A program made the translations under genes and the position numbers. The notes under the pieces were generated by a model that worked only from the letters and a program-made list of their open reading frames with translations, did not search any database and had not been told where the DNA came from. Below, piece after piece: positions 12,126 through 25,303 of a stretch of 64,000 nucleotides of DNA. Numbering within the stretch: the first letter of the stretch is position 1; each line of letters starts with the position of its first letter. The DNA is from Pyrocephalus nanus (lineage: Eukaryota > Chordata > Aves > Passeriformes > Tyrannidae), in assembly GCA_038380795.1 (NCBI GenBank), contig CM076264.1, positions 5,768,001-5,832,000 of the forward strand, written 5' to 3'.

Positions 12126-14110
12126 GTAAGCGCACATTTATTCCCACCGAGTGGTTTGAGTACCTGTAGGCTTAGCTGGGAGCCAGTTCCTAATGGCTTC
12201 GAGGCTTATCTAAAGTTTTCGGAATTGCGCTTGTGACAGTTTGAAAAATTGTTCAGTGTTTTTGCAAAGTGCATTGGTCATTCATCACCCCAATCCCCCA
12301 GCTCATCCAATGAGCAGACGTAGTACATTGTAAGATTTTCTGCATTATTTTCTCCCCAAAGATTAGAAGGTTTGCTGAGTGGAAAAAAGGTTGGGAAGGG
12401 CTATTTTATATAATAGCTGTGTAGTCAAATTCTTATTGATGCTGAAGACACTTTTCCCCTATGTCATCCAAGAGGAACAAAATAATTTTACAGCTGTATG
12501 AGACAAGAAATATGATTTAAAAGACTTTTCTGGGTATTACAAGAACTTCTGGAGAAGTTAGAAAAAAACCTAGAGAAATGTGTCTTAAGGGTCCTTCATA
12601 TAAATATTTTCCCTTAAATTTCAGTTCCAAGATTAATTGTCTCCAGTCTCCAGCCTTACTTCCAGTGCATGAGAGAACAGTCCAGAAGCAAGCTCAGCAT
12701 TTTGTTGACTTCCTAGTGGAGCATTAATCTGTAATTTTTGTGATTTAATAGCATACTTAAAGAAGTATTCTTGGATAAAATCTGATACATAGTGCTGGCG
12801 ACCTCCAATGCCCTTCCTTTTTCTGAACCAAAGGCTTTAATTGTTCATCCTCTAATATGTACAGAGAGGCCACTCGAAAGGATGAAATCCAATATAAATA
12901 AATGACATTTGCTGATGAGGTCAACTTTCAATTTAAGATTTATTTTACCCAGATGCCTAAAATGAGTGGCTAGACTACATTCAAGGTTCAGGGAAAACTC
13001 AATAGGTATTTATGGGTGAATTGAAGGAGTGACATGTTGCAAGCATCTGTGCTACATTACATTTTAGGGAGGCTGCTCTGTCTTCAGCCTCTTCAGTCCT
13101 TATGATGCCATCTTTCATGCCGAAAATGTCAAGTCTGAGAAAATGGAGAGCTGGTAACCAAAGAGAAAAATTGTTTATGATAAACAGGATCCAAGCTGTA
13201 CATGTATATTTGGATTCTTCATGATGCTGGGGCTACCAGGTCCCTTGTCTGCTCCTACTAATATCAAAGGGATATATGCTGACAGTTTTGTGGGAATGGA
13301 CTCAGGTTCCCACTGAACCTACCCTTAAGTGAACTCATTTAACATGATGATCCCATTCATTCCAAAATGGCTTCAAATCCTCCTCCCTCCCACTCTTACA
13401 CAGCGTTCAACTAAATAACATTCAGATGTCCTGAAGACCTAAGCCCAAATCCAAAACCAAGTGACCATCCAGCTGTGTTAGAGCTAAATGCCAGTCAAAC
13501 TGTATTTGTATAGCAACTGCGGGTTTTGTTCTTCATTTTGTCATTACATTCCCTTGTATTTCTGGTAAACATAAAAAAAAATGCTTTCTTGTTCATAAAC
13601 TATATCAGTAATCCTATTATAATCTAATTTACTTTATGCTACTTATGACATGTTTATTTTCCGTAATTCACTTGGCTTTAGTACTCAGTAAAGTACTTTA
13701 GTAAAGTTAATTTTGTTTCATTTTCAGGTCTTGCTGTAGATCTTTCATTCCAAAACTTCAGTGAAATGTTTACAGAAAATTTAAAAAATCCCACAACTTA
13801 TCATTTAAGTATTAAATGTATCACTTTACATGTGAAACACCATAGGGGCAATACCCCTTTACAAATCCATCTTTTCATTCTGGTCCTACATTAGAACCTG
13901 AGAACATCCTTTTCAGGTGTCTGGGATGCTACATATTCACAAATGGTGTATTTAAACATTTGAACATCCTCAGGATGCTATGCTTACACAAAACTGTCCT
14001 TCTCCATTAGCATTCTAGCTGACCTCTCTGACCTCTCCCAAGGCAAATGGAATGTTTTTCTTGCCATCTCCATATCCCACTTTGCTTGAGGAGGAACAGC
14101 CACTGCTCAG

Positions 14111-14180
14111 ATGTCCATCACGTATCCAGCCAACGCCATGTTTGATATTTATCAAGCAGAACATCTTGACAAACGAACGG
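14111..14180 (+). other. candidate exon (speculative)
   Basis: Seen: the segment begins with ATG just after CTGCTCAG and ends at a strong GTAAGTG donor (14181). Its 23 codons start MSITYPANAMFDIYQAEHLD and the last base is in phase 1. An in-frame TGA lies upstream, so this is either a first coding exon starting at 14111 or an internal exon using the CAG at 14108-14110. The acceptor is mediocre: its pyrimidine tract lies some distance upstream and is interrupted by AG dinucleotides. It carries four CpGs. The peptide matches no family I can name. Confidence 0.18.
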
Positions 14181-15639
14181 GTAAGTGAAACACATTTTAA
14201 TTGTTAAGAGAGGCACTCTAAAGAGCCAGGACATTTCCAAAAGAGGAAAAAATGAGTCACAAGACTTACTGAGAATCTCGAGGTTTCTTTCTGTAATACT
14301 AGTGGTTCATTTTTTCTAAAGAATTGCTGCCTCTATAATGACATATTTACAAGGTGTCTGGTACTATAGATCAGTTTGCACAAAAATTACATTTCTACCA
14401 CTTCACTCAGAGGACAGATTGTAATATTAATTAAGAATAACAAAGAAGCTGCTGAACTTTATCCTGCTTTGACTAATTGGCTTCTAGTATGATATTAATT
14501 ATTTCAGCTGAGCTCAGATATATTGCAGCATATAATGTATACTGCCAGGGACCCTATTCATGTCTGAAGTCACTGAACCTTTTAACTGAGAGTTATTTTT
14601 TTTGTCTTATGGTGTTGAACTCTAATAACCATAGTCATGATATTTTTGAATAGGTATTTCAGAGCCTACACCCTAAATTATCCCCCCTGATGTTCCTATT
14701 CTAAATGTCCAACACTGAGAGCAAATTGAGAATAATGGGTCCTGTGAGAATAAATACACTGAAAAAATGACTAGTGCCATGATATAAATTCTGAGGAAAT
14801 AAATAGTTCTCTTAACTGTTTAAATAGCATTAGAGATGGGAGGGACATGTTAAAGTCCACACAGTGAAATATTGAACAACTTGCTATTCTGTCAGAGTTG
14901 CTGTGATTCACTGGGGTCCGAGGGAAAACAAAAAAAAAAAAAAATCCCAGCAACCAATAGGTTTGATTTTCAAAGCACACAAGGGGCTGAAATTAGGTTA
15001 TATGGAGAATCTGCCTTCTGGCATTTCCCATATTCTGAGTACTAGACTTAGGCTGCTATTGCTCTTCTAACTTTGTTTAAAAGAGTAGTGTATCCACATG
15101 TCCTGTGTATAAAATATTACTGCCCATGGAGGGCTGGTTTAGTGGGGCTTTCTCATGAGAGCAACTCCTCTTATTGCTGTGTGGAGATCTAGATGAGAAA
15201 TCCCAAGGCTCTTAAAGTCATTTCAGGTTTGCTACTGCTTTCCACAGTGGATCAGAATTTCACCTTTAATATTGCTCAGGGTCAAAACACAACTAAAGGA
15301 AAAGAAAGCAAACGGTAGTAAAACACCAGCAGTAAACCTGTCCCACAAATTTCTTGTGGTTTTACAAGGATGTAGTTAATACATTAAGTTGTTGTTACCT
15401 AATTAGGTGACTTTTATTGTGCCATCAAACGGAAAACTGATACCAAATGGTATGTGTGCATGAATGAATGAGAGAATGGAGGTTGTTATCAGAGCAGAAA
15501 ATAGTCTTTATCTGAAGTGTGGGAGCAGAGCCTTTCTGAAGGACAAAATATTCACATTTGTATAATACATATTTATTTATTATAGAAACAATAATTAGTG
15601 AATGTTCTTAAGAAGTTATTAGGACTTTTTTCTTTATAG

Positions 15640-15728
15640 AAATGGATGAAACTGATCACAAACCCACACTTGGAACGCTAAGTAATGCCTCCATCAGTAC
15701 CACAGCTGATGTCTCCTCGTTCTCCTAG
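15640..15728 (+). other. candidate terminal exon (speculative)
   Basis: Seen: an acceptor with a pyrimidine tract (CTTTTTTCTTTATAG) ends at 15639. Joined in phase to 14180, the segment reads about 29 codons, starting EMDETDHKPTLGTLSNASIS and ending in SFS before TAG at 15726-15728. The Ser/Thr-rich acidic tail would be compatible with a cytoplasmic C-terminus, but that is inference. I saw no AATAAA in the next few hundred bases, and the alternative frame also stays open for 13 codons. Chance is a real possibility. Confidence 0.18.
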
Positions 15729-18700
15729 AGTCAACCCATAACACCCTTTGAGGCTTCTGCATCTCTTACTCATTTTCATAGAGCATAAACCAGGCTGACT
15801 GTATCGGGGGAGAAAATGTCCTCACATTGTCCTTATTCCCTTTCCCACTGGAGTCACCAGGACTTTAGTTGAAAAAGGATTGGACACAGCAGTAAAGGAA
15901 AATATTAATCAGTTTAGTGAGGACAGCAGAACTGGGAGGTAAACACTGAGCAGATTTTTAATGCAGCAAATGCTACTTTTAATACTCTCTGCTTCATCAT
16001 TTGAAGTTCTTACTTTCGCTGAAAAATTTACCCTTTTTTCACATTAGGTGACACATTAGACCCACTGATGAATGTCTGCAACACGCAGCAGGAAACTCAA
16101 TTAGACAACAGATGCAAGGAGAGGCCCAGGAAAGCCAGGCCTGGACACTCATTTCTCTGCCTCTCTCTCTGCTCCCAGGAGCGTGTCAGGAAAATGGAGT
16201 TGCATTTCCAGGCATGCCTGCAGCAATTGCAACCTCAAGGAGACTCAGGCCGATGTGGCACCTCAAACACATGCTGATCTAACTTCTAAGAGCCTAAGCT
16301 CTTCCTTGTGCCCAGTTTTTTAGCTGAACACCATTCTCCTCCCACAGTAGCCCTGCTTCTGTCCGAGCTGCCCATTTCAGCCCCATGAAACCTGAGACTG
16401 GCTGTGAGCTGCCAGGCATCGCTGTGTGGTCAGAGAGCCTCTTTATGCTGATGAGCTGTCACAGGAGAAGGCTCAGCTTTGCGCCTCAGCAGATTAACTC
16501 TACTCATAGGTGGCTACAACAAATCATGGAAGGGGATTTTTAATGTCATAACAACCCTGGAAGTAGCAGCTATTTTCTGCTAACATCATGGCTCCATGGG
16601 ATGGGATGGGGAAGTGCAGTTGTGGCAGGAGAGTAACCTGATCCAGAATTTTAAAGCTTTGCTGATGGCTTTAGTGAAGCCCTCTTTAAGGTTAATGATT
16701 TTTTTTTTCAATATTGCTTTATTAACATTGCTATTCACAAATAACCTGGAAATGCTATGAAGGGGGTGTTGTGGTTTATTTACACAGAGAATTTTTACAA
16801 GACCTTTGTTATTCTCTTTCGAAGCTAAGCATTTTCCACAGTGGAGAAAAATCTTAGTAGTTACCTTCTGCTGGTTTTCTACTGTAACAGCAGAAAAGAG
16901 AAAAAAAGTGGCCAATTGTTTTTTCAGCAAAAAATCGCTGGAAGACATCAAAGGAAGATTTCCATACAGAGGTTACTTAAAAGATGACTCACAAGTCTTC
17001 ATTCTGCATTGTAGGTTATAAAAATCCGATATAAACTACTTATTCTACAGTGATCTTCCTAGGAGACATTTACAAGGAGGAATAATGCCAAACTTTCAAT
17101 TAAAAAAAATGTATTTACAGCAATTTATCAATTTTTAATAACTGTCCTGCTATTTAATACCATATTTGAGGATACTCACCATGGCTTTGTGGAAAAACAT
17201 TTGTTAAACACAGTCTGCTTCTCCTTTCAAACAATCAGGTTTCAAATACAGCCAGAGTGTGTCATTTCCAAAGAAGCATTTCCATTTGTTTGTACAATGA
17301 TTCACTTCTCTATCCTGTTTCTGTATATTTTTAATTTTTTTTTTTAATCTATCTTTCCTTTTTCCTAGTTATGGGAATGACATTATGTAGAAGAGAAGAG
17401 TGTTAGCAATTTATCTCTAATTTTGGTACTGTACATGCTTCACCCTCTCATTTCTTAATTTCTAATGACACAAATGGACCCCAAGCATTATGTCATACAT
17501 GTAAGTAATGTGGCCAGAATAGCCAATTGAAAGTCTGGGTGAGAAATTTTTTTATGAATTACTGGTATTTATGGGCTCTTGTTTTAAATTGTAATAATTT
17601 AAAAATACTTGTACAAAGAAAATAGCAGTAGCATATCTTAACCATGTTGTTCAGAGAAGCGCAAAAGAATTCAGATGGGGAAAGTGAGTAGCTGTTATTA
17701 GATGATTTAAAATACATTTGAAAAAAAGGAAAAGCAGTTGGTTGGATGAGTCTGATATAGGTCTTGACACACAGAAATATATTATCAATTTTACTTAAAA
17801 AAATTTTAACATAATCTTGAATTAGATCATGAAGAAAGACCCTTTACTCCTCAATTAACCTGTAGATGTAATGTTGAATATACCCATTAATAGTAAGGAG
17901 GGAACATGAAGAAAGCTGCTGTTGAAAAAGGGACTAAGTCTTGTGGTATATGTTTATTTCTGAATTTCCTTGAGCACAGCTGAAACTCCTTCTCAAAGCA
18001 AAACGATCCTTAATTCCTATTGGACATGGGAATTCTGTTAGGGGCTACAGAAAGGGCAAGTGCATTAGTTTGTAAATGTCACACCGCTGCAGACTTGGAA
18101 AAAGAGAATTAAACTCTGAGAACAAAGCTTTCCTAATGCCACATGACACAAAGCTCAACAAAGAATATCTTGACAGGTAGGGGGTAGAGGAGGAAAAAAT
18201 CCCATAGCCTGTCTGTCTCAGCAGGAGCACGTAAGTAATGTGGTGTGAGGCTTACAGGGAAAAGTCTGAAAGTCTGAAAAATGTGCTCTCCACAAACTAC
18301 ACCACTTTCTAACACACGTTGTTTGTGTAAATTCCTCAGTTCCTTCAGTACAGTATCTTGCATAAATGATACCCTACGAAATATTTCCTAGTTTACAGCA
18401 GGATCTGACACACAGAAGTGTGAGATTGTATGAAGATAATTCAACCCGTCAGCAAATCTTTTTGTCTCAGTAAATTCAAGCAATAATTCTGCATTCATCT
18501 AATGTCAATCTGTGGCAAAAGGCCCAAATTAGGGATTACAGGAGTGGAACTTTGTCTGTGAGAGGAGAGAGAAGGAACTTTGATTAGCAAAGACATCCCC
18601 CAGAGCTACGCTTAGGGAAAAAATATATGCATTAGCTTCTCCTTCATATCACTTTTGAATTTCCAATTTTTGTGTGTTTCAAGCAATGCTAATGTAGATT

Positions 18701-20673
18701 TCGCAACAACGCTTGCTTTACAGAGTGTTTTCCCTCTGACATCTCAGACTGCATAAAGCTGTAGTGATATAACCAAAGATTATCTATACTCTGTGTTATC
18801 TACTCCAGCTGCTCAGACATTCTGCCCTTTCAAGCCTAGTTATATCCGAATAATCAGTTTTAAAATTGTTTAAGAGAAGCCACATAGCACAGTGTGATTG
18901 AATCGATTGAATTTCAACTAAGTACTAATATAAAGAAACTTAAAAAGTTATGACTTTTGGATTAGTTCAAATGAGAAAGGATTTCTTACTTTTTTTTTTT
19001 TCATCTGTCAGTATCTTTCTATCAATCTGCACAAATAGGTATCTTTGTGTTGTGATTATGAAACACCACTGTTATGGTTAGAGCATCTTAAAAAAAAATA
19101 AATTAAATATATATCAGTACTTTTGTACATGAGTAAAGCTTTTAACGCCAAAAACTCCCAGGCATGAATGTTGTCTTTCCTTCCTGTGCATTCCTGGCTG
19201 CACTCCATAAACATAACCTGGAGCTTTAGTCTCTTTGCTACAAAGAAAGAATGGCTGTCAAACTGGCTAGCATAAATGTGTAGAGAAAGTTTGGGAAAGT
19301 GAGGGAGTTGCTATGCAGTTTATCATGAGCTTCGGTGACTAGGAGCTGGAAGAACCACAGCACTTCAGATGTTTTTCACACTTACCAAGAGAAACTGCTG
19401 GAAAACGCGATAATGAACAGATAATCAGCTGCAGCTTCACAAAACTTTCCTCTTTCTCGAATATTCCCTATTTCTCTTCCTCGTAGAAGAAGTCTAACCT
19501 CACAGTCTATAAAAATATTTCTGTTTGTTTGAGCAGCCTCTATTAGTCTGCGCAGCAGGCAGGGTGATAGAAGTTATTACAAAGGTGTTTTTGAGTCTCA
19601 GGGGAGCAGTTCACAGCTTTCCAAGCTTTCTCTGCTCCTGCTGTCACACTGCACTGACTGGTGGCCAAGGCAGCTCCACGGGTGGGATCTACCTCCCACT
19701 AGACAGTCTGTTTAACTACAATTCATCCCTCATGTGAAGCCCAAGGCGGAGACCAGGCAATACTTGTTCTCTTCTGAAAGTACCACAGGGAATCCAACCA
19801 GCAGGATGTGCACATGATGAAGGGCAACGCATGGCCACATGGATTAGAGGAGGTTGACATAAAAAGGCCTTATTCAGTTTTTAATGTCTAGTAGGAATAT
19901 TGTTAGGAAACTGATAACTTCTTACACAACAAGAAAACATCTGTTTTTCAACATAAATTTCATTCAATCCAAGGACTAAGAGATCATCAAATTTTCCCTC
20001 TAAAAATGTGAGAATAAAGGCATTTCAATCTTCTGTTGCCCTCTAAACCTCAGTTTCTTCCACTGTTGTGGAAGTATCTATTATAATTATTTACAGAAAG
20101 CTATTGTTTGATTTTTAAATGACATAGCATCACCCTTTCATGTTCATGAAAGAAATTCTGGTTTCCAGTGTGTTACTTTGCTGTAATTAAATGGTTCTCA
20201 TTGCCTATAAAAACAGCAACAGCACCATAGACTTAGGAATAGAATATAAGCAGTAAGAGAAAAGATTAAATTTAGCATGGTTCTCCTGCAGATATACACT
20301 GGCAACTTGTCTATATTTACATGGAATTGCCACAATGGGATATGACAATCTGTCGCCCTACAATCTGATTGGAAACTTTGTCCCACATGTGTAGCGTTCA
20401 CTCATACCATTTTTTCTCCCTGAAGCCCGGATTTGGTGCATTTATAGAAGAATATTGTCTAGAATAAATAAAGGAATATATTCTACAGGGTTAGCATTTT
20501 CTAATTGTCTTTGATCAGCTTCCAGAGCATGACTTCTCCAAAATACAGGAGTCACAGGATTTAACTGAGGGGTTTTAACATACTTTGAATGAAAGTGGAT
20601 CTTGACACTTACAAACTAGGTGAAACATCGTCTACTTTTAAACTGTTTATGGTGAAATACATCTTGGTGTGTT

Positions 20674-20694
20674 CATGTGTGCATGCACACACAT
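20674..20694. repeat. alternating purine-pyrimidine palindrome
   Basis: Twenty-one bases strictly alternate pyrimidine and purine, and contain the 16-bp perfect palindrome TGTGTGCATGCACACA (20676-20691). Such tracts can adopt Z-DNA or extrude as cruciforms under supercoiling. No adjoining gene gives it a role. Confidence 0.7.
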
Positions 20695-23120
20695 CAGATT
20701 AATTTGCTGTGTTGGGATTAATGGATAATCCCAATTATCTGGTATCCAGGTAGTGACTGGCGTTGTGCCCACGTTATCAAAAGTCAGGGTTGCAGTTATC
20801 TGAAGCAAACATATTTCCTGACTAAGTACTTCCCTTCAGTGGAGTTCAGTGGCTGAAGGACTTTTCCAAATGAGTCAGACACTGTAAAATAAGGTCTATT
20901 TAATCGGAATCCTTTTGACCTCCATATTTTCTGGTTATGTTTTGCCACCTTAGTTTATTCTGGTTCATACTTTGCCATTTTCTTTATGCTGAAATAAAAG
21001 AAAAAAAAAAGCTGGCAGAAAACTGACTAATTTGAGAGTATAGTCAAACCTTACAAATAAATAAGAACATGATTGTTTTAGACTAATTTTCTGAACATTA
21101 CCATTCAATTGTAAGAGCGACTTCAAAAAGTGAATTAAATGAGCAGTTTTAGATGAGAGTTTGTTGACTATTCCATAACACCAGGTAAGGAAAGGAGTAA
21201 CTTGTAGATTTTCCACGATGTCATACTGTGTAATCAGGGAAATAAAATACACCTGAATCCAATGCTATGAACAGCACCACTCTGATTGACCCTAGACAGA
21301 TTTGTGACATCAAAGCAATAGAAACTGACTTATTAAAAATGAAGGTAGACTTTTAAGAGCTCTGTTGAAAATAATTTAGGAAAATCAGGTTCTTCAAATA
21401 TAAAAAACAAACAAAAAAAAAGGAAATCTTACACTGTTGCTTTGGCATAAAATATACCTCTGTGTGCTGGTTTGTTAGTTGTTTTTTTTTTTCATTTCTT
21501 TTAAAGTTTTTATTAAAAAAAAAAGTGATCCACTGATTAGCAGGGAGGTTGCTTCTCTCATGCTCATACAGTGTCTGCCTAAATTGAGCTCCTACATCCT
21601 TATTTGTGCTGTAAGTGGCACAGAGTTGTTCTAACTCATCCCATCAGTTTATCACTGCGGTGGTTGTATTTAAAACACTTTTGTGTTATTGTAATCTACA
21701 CATTCTCAGAACACATAATAAAGAGGAACATTTGGTGATGTTGGGCTTATTCAGAAAACAGATATGATCTAAAAAAGCATGACTAGTTTTAGGAGACAAA
21801 CAACCCAAGAGTGAACAAAAGCAAATTGTTCATAAAGGAATGCATAACTGAGAGGAGCATTCAATGATCTTGGGCTTAGGAAATAGAGTGTTACAGGCTG
21901 TTTTGAACTCAATATCCAAATGGCTACTGCCTCTATACAAAAGTTATTAGATATTGACAGCAAACTATTGCTATTTATTTATTTTTATTGCTTTTCACTT
22001 TGTTTTTAACGTGTTTGTAGATTTGGAAGGCTGACTGAAGATAGCAAAGGCTTCAAAATAATAACTACTGAATGCATTAAGTATCTAGCTGAGGTCATCT
22101 AAGTAACTTCAAAGTGAAAGCCAAAAAAATAATCATTCAAATCACATTAGTTTTACACAAAATCTTACTTAATAGCAAGCACTGTGTATTTCTGAGAATA
22201 TAAGTATTTTCCATTAATTAAGAGTTCTCCAAAAGTGTATAACGAAATAGAAAACACATGCCATTAATATTCACTTGGGGCTAAAGAACAACTCTGATAA
22301 TATCTGTGCTCATTAAGCTTTTCATTCCAAGTACTGTTTATCAGATAGATCTCTTGCATCATGAGAGTGCTTCAGATGAGCACACAGAAAACTTCCTTCT
22401 CCAAGGACAAACTCTCCAATTATTACCCTTTTTTTCATGCAACAGAGAGATAAAATGGAGAATGAAGATTCCCCATGCTTGAAAGAAGTTTCTAACATGT
22501 CAGGATGCCAAAAGAAAATGCACCTTTTTGAGGAAGTAATATAAAGAAGTGCAAACGTCTACAGAGGATAATATCAGAAGAACAGCTATTTTATCTTGTA
22601 ACTCATGTCTAAGAGTAATAAGTTCTGCACTCAAATAATCTTTTACATTCTATGCTACTTCAAAGCTCTAAACAAAGGAATGCTGCTCATATGATTAATG
22701 AAAGTCAACATTTTTTACACTAAACCTTTCCTGTATTACCCTCTGTTTTCTCCTAGTAGTCGGTTGCAGTGAACAGATGGTGAGTCCACAATAATATTGC
22801 TTGTGTATTTTCTCTAATCTCCCAAAACAAACAAGTTCCAGTACAAATCCTCAAGGCAATGCATACAAGCACACACATATAAGCATATTTATAAACAAAT
22901 ACAGGCACAAATATATAGAAAGCAGATATCCATTATTAAGAAGTTTTTATAGCATGTAATGGGAACAAAGTCTGTAGAGTTATGGAGAAACCTTGTAAAC
23001 TGTGCAAATAGTAGTAATGGTGAATAATTTTCTGTGGTTATTTTAATCATTCTTTAGAATCTTACTATAGCAGCTTATTACATTCCATGTGAAGGCCAAA
23101 AAAAGAAGAGGGGGAAAAAG

Positions 23121-23243
23121 TAATTTATTCATCATTTATTTTTAATATATTCCATATTTGTAATTTATTCTTCATATGGTTAATTTTTAAAATATTTTTT
23201 ACAATTATTTTTAAATTTTTAACATATTTTAAATAAATATGTA
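23121..23243. repeat. very AT-rich block with internal direct repeat
   Basis: About 120 bp that is almost entirely A and T. It includes two near-identical 15-mers (TAATTTATTCATCAT at 23121, TAATTTATTCTTCAT at 23161) spaced 40 bp apart. The composition resembles scaffold/matrix-attachment or simple low-complexity DNA. No coding content is seen. Confidence 0.6.
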
Positions 23244-23880
23244 GGACTTTCTTATATATATCTTCTTTTTAATTCTCCTCTGCTATGACATAATGATATT
23301 TTTTGCTAGCATACATAAGAATTGGTATTAAAATGGATATTTAAATATAGCCTGTAGCACTATTAAAGTCATAAATTTTAAGCAACATAAGAGGTTGGAA
23401 CTGTCATGACTATAGCTGAGGAAATAATTGGATATATTAGTCACAAATTATTGTTTCAATAGATCCTTGAGTGAGTCATTATGACAGCCCTACTTGTAAT
23501 CACCCATGCTAATTCAATTTGTTTGCATGAACCCTGAAAAGTGACTATTTTTCAGAAAAATCATTCATGTAAATGGATCATTTCAGCTCCAGCTAAACTC
23601 GTACTTCATTTTAGGTGTTTTTGTAATTCCTTTTGAAAGTGCTGGTCCTCTGCTTTTAAGGTTTTAGATACCACAATTGCACTATTGCCAGCTATTAATT
23701 AAATTTATGTTAAGAGCTGTACAAATTTCTGCAAGCACAAGCCAACTGTGGCTTTAGATTTCGACATCACTTCCCTGATGCCAAGATGACAGTTTCTCCT
23801 TAAAACAGGTTTTAAAATGCCTGATATAAATTCCATCACTGTGCAACTTTTTAAAGGATTCTCTTTAAAACACAGGAGAA

Positions 23881-24032
23881 ACATAGAACCACAGAATGGT
23901 TTTGGTTGGGAGGAACCTTAAAGACCATCCAGTTCCAACCCCCCTGCCTTGGGTAGGGACACCTTCCACTAGACCAGGTTGCTCCAAGCCTTGTCCAACC
24001 TGGCTTTGGACACTTCTGGGGATGAGGCATCA
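23881..24032 (-). mobile_element. CR1 LINE fragment, 3' UTR
   Basis: About 150 bp of CR1 3' UTR on the minus strand. On the + strand it begins CATAGAACCACAGAATGG, continues through TTAAAGACCATCCAGTTCCA, CTTCCACTAGACCAGGTTGC and TCCAAGCC, and ends in GGGGATGAGGCATC. It is the 3' terminal part of a 5'-truncated copy with no coding sequence. The 60-codon minus-strand frame over it (Trp/Pro/Gly-rich) is UTR read by accident. Divergence from the usual family text is modest. Confidence 0.93.
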
Positions 24033-24957
24033 TTTGTTATACTTTGTTTCTGTTTGGAAAATTGCAAAGGATATTATTTAGGATGCAGTTTTATGAAACA
24101 CAAGTGTTGCATCAAAGATAGAAAAAGAGAAAAGTTTCAAACAATCTAATCTTCAAAAGCATTACACCATCTTTTGTGTTAAACTCATCACAAAAATGGT
24201 TTGAGTAAACCTGTTCTGCTTGAAAAGTTATTGGTTTTAACCTAAAAATATTTTATGGCTGTTTTTATAAGAGCAGTTAATATTTTTGCTTCCTATCCCC
24301 TTAAACAGGAGTGAAGGGAGAAAGCATGAGTCAAAAGCCCTGAAAAAGCAACATTGTCTGAGCATGAAAAATGTAGAGGCTCCGTGTTTTATTGACTGGT
24401 CTGTATTACAACTATGTACATATTGATATGTTAAACCTTTTCACAGGCATTGCAGAAGTAGTTATTATTTATAGAGTTTTGCTCCTTTATTAAAGATGCT
24501 TTAGTTCAAAATTGTCTTATAAAACTCTATATTATGGACTCATCAAATAGCACTAAAAATAGTATTCTCAATATAACTTTCTAAACTGTAAAAAGGTTTA
24601 TAGCGAAAGTAATTTTTAAGGTTTGGGGTGGGTATCTTACTGAAAAAAAAAACACAGAGAAATTTTATGTATTGGACTATACTAGAATATTCTATGATAT
24701 TTCCAGGATGTAAATATATTCCAGGAAGTATTATCCAAAGACTAAGCAACACTGAAGATGTACTGTTGTTAATAATTCAAAGAAGATAAGTCAAGACATA
24801 ATAACATAATTTAATATTCTTAAAGACATCCTTAATCTCTTTTTCCCCTAGCTTATTATTCATTAGGATGTCACAAAATAAATTACACTCCATCTTTGCC
24901 CCGATTTGGGGTTGAGGTTGTTGTTTGACAGTATAATTCCACGACTCCCTCTCTCTT

Positions 24958-24984
24958 TTTTTTTTTTCTTTAAGAAAAAAAAAA
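24958..24984. repeat. poly(T)/poly(A) near-palindrome
   Basis: T10-CTT, one T, then AAG-A10: two 13-nt complementary arms with a single-base spacer. It would fold as a hairpin in single-stranded DNA or RNA, but is built mostly of homopolymer and may be a chance juxtaposition. Confidence 0.6.
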
Positions 24985-25269
24985 GACATTTCCTGCCAAA
25001 GGATTTTCCTGATTCCTCCCTTCCCCACATAAATCCTGTTCTAACCGATGTGGGAATTACTATCGGTGCATGCTCACATCTGAATAGGGACACTGATTAC
25101 AGAAGTAAAAGCAAAAATTAAGATTAAGAGACTAATGAGAGGAAGAATCACTACTGAGAAAATATTTACAATATTTTTTTTTTCTAATTACTGAGAAAAA
25201 TATTTTTGAAAATATTGTTCATATGTTGAACTAGTTTCACCTCTGGAATAACTTTTTCTTTTTCACTGT

Positions 25270-25303
25270 TATTACATCAGGGAACTTTATCCCTGATGTA
25301 ATA
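25270..25303. repeat. 34-bp perfect inverted repeat (hairpin)
   Basis: The arms TATTACATCAGGGA and TCCCTGATGTAATA (14 nt each, no mismatch) flank the 6-nt loop ACTTTA. The arms have mixed composition, so this is not a simple-repeat artefact. It lacks the promoter, G/C stem and U-run layout of a bacterial terminator, and the organism is not bacterial. It is too short for a typical microRNA precursor. Confidence 0.75.

Larger units (their letters stand above)
9807..23880. other. AT-rich non-coding DNA with exon-like segments
   Basis: No gene is identified with confidence. Between 12055 and 15728 three + strand segments with splice-like borders can be joined into one open frame (annotated separately). 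The rest holds short homopolymers, a GGGAT/GGAT run near 16598-16612, an alternating purine-pyrimidine palindrome (20674-20694), a TAATCC/GGATTA inverted pair (20712-20734) and an extremely AT-rich block (23121-23243). No transposon was recognised before 23881. Confidence 0.6.

Noticed and set aside
23851..24033. 60-codon minus-strand frame
   Set aside because: It is the CR1 3' UTR translated by accident.
25270..25303. Rho-independent terminator or microRNA precursor
   Set aside because: The organism is a vertebrate, there is no U-run terminator context, and the 14-bp stem is too short for a usual microRNA precursor.
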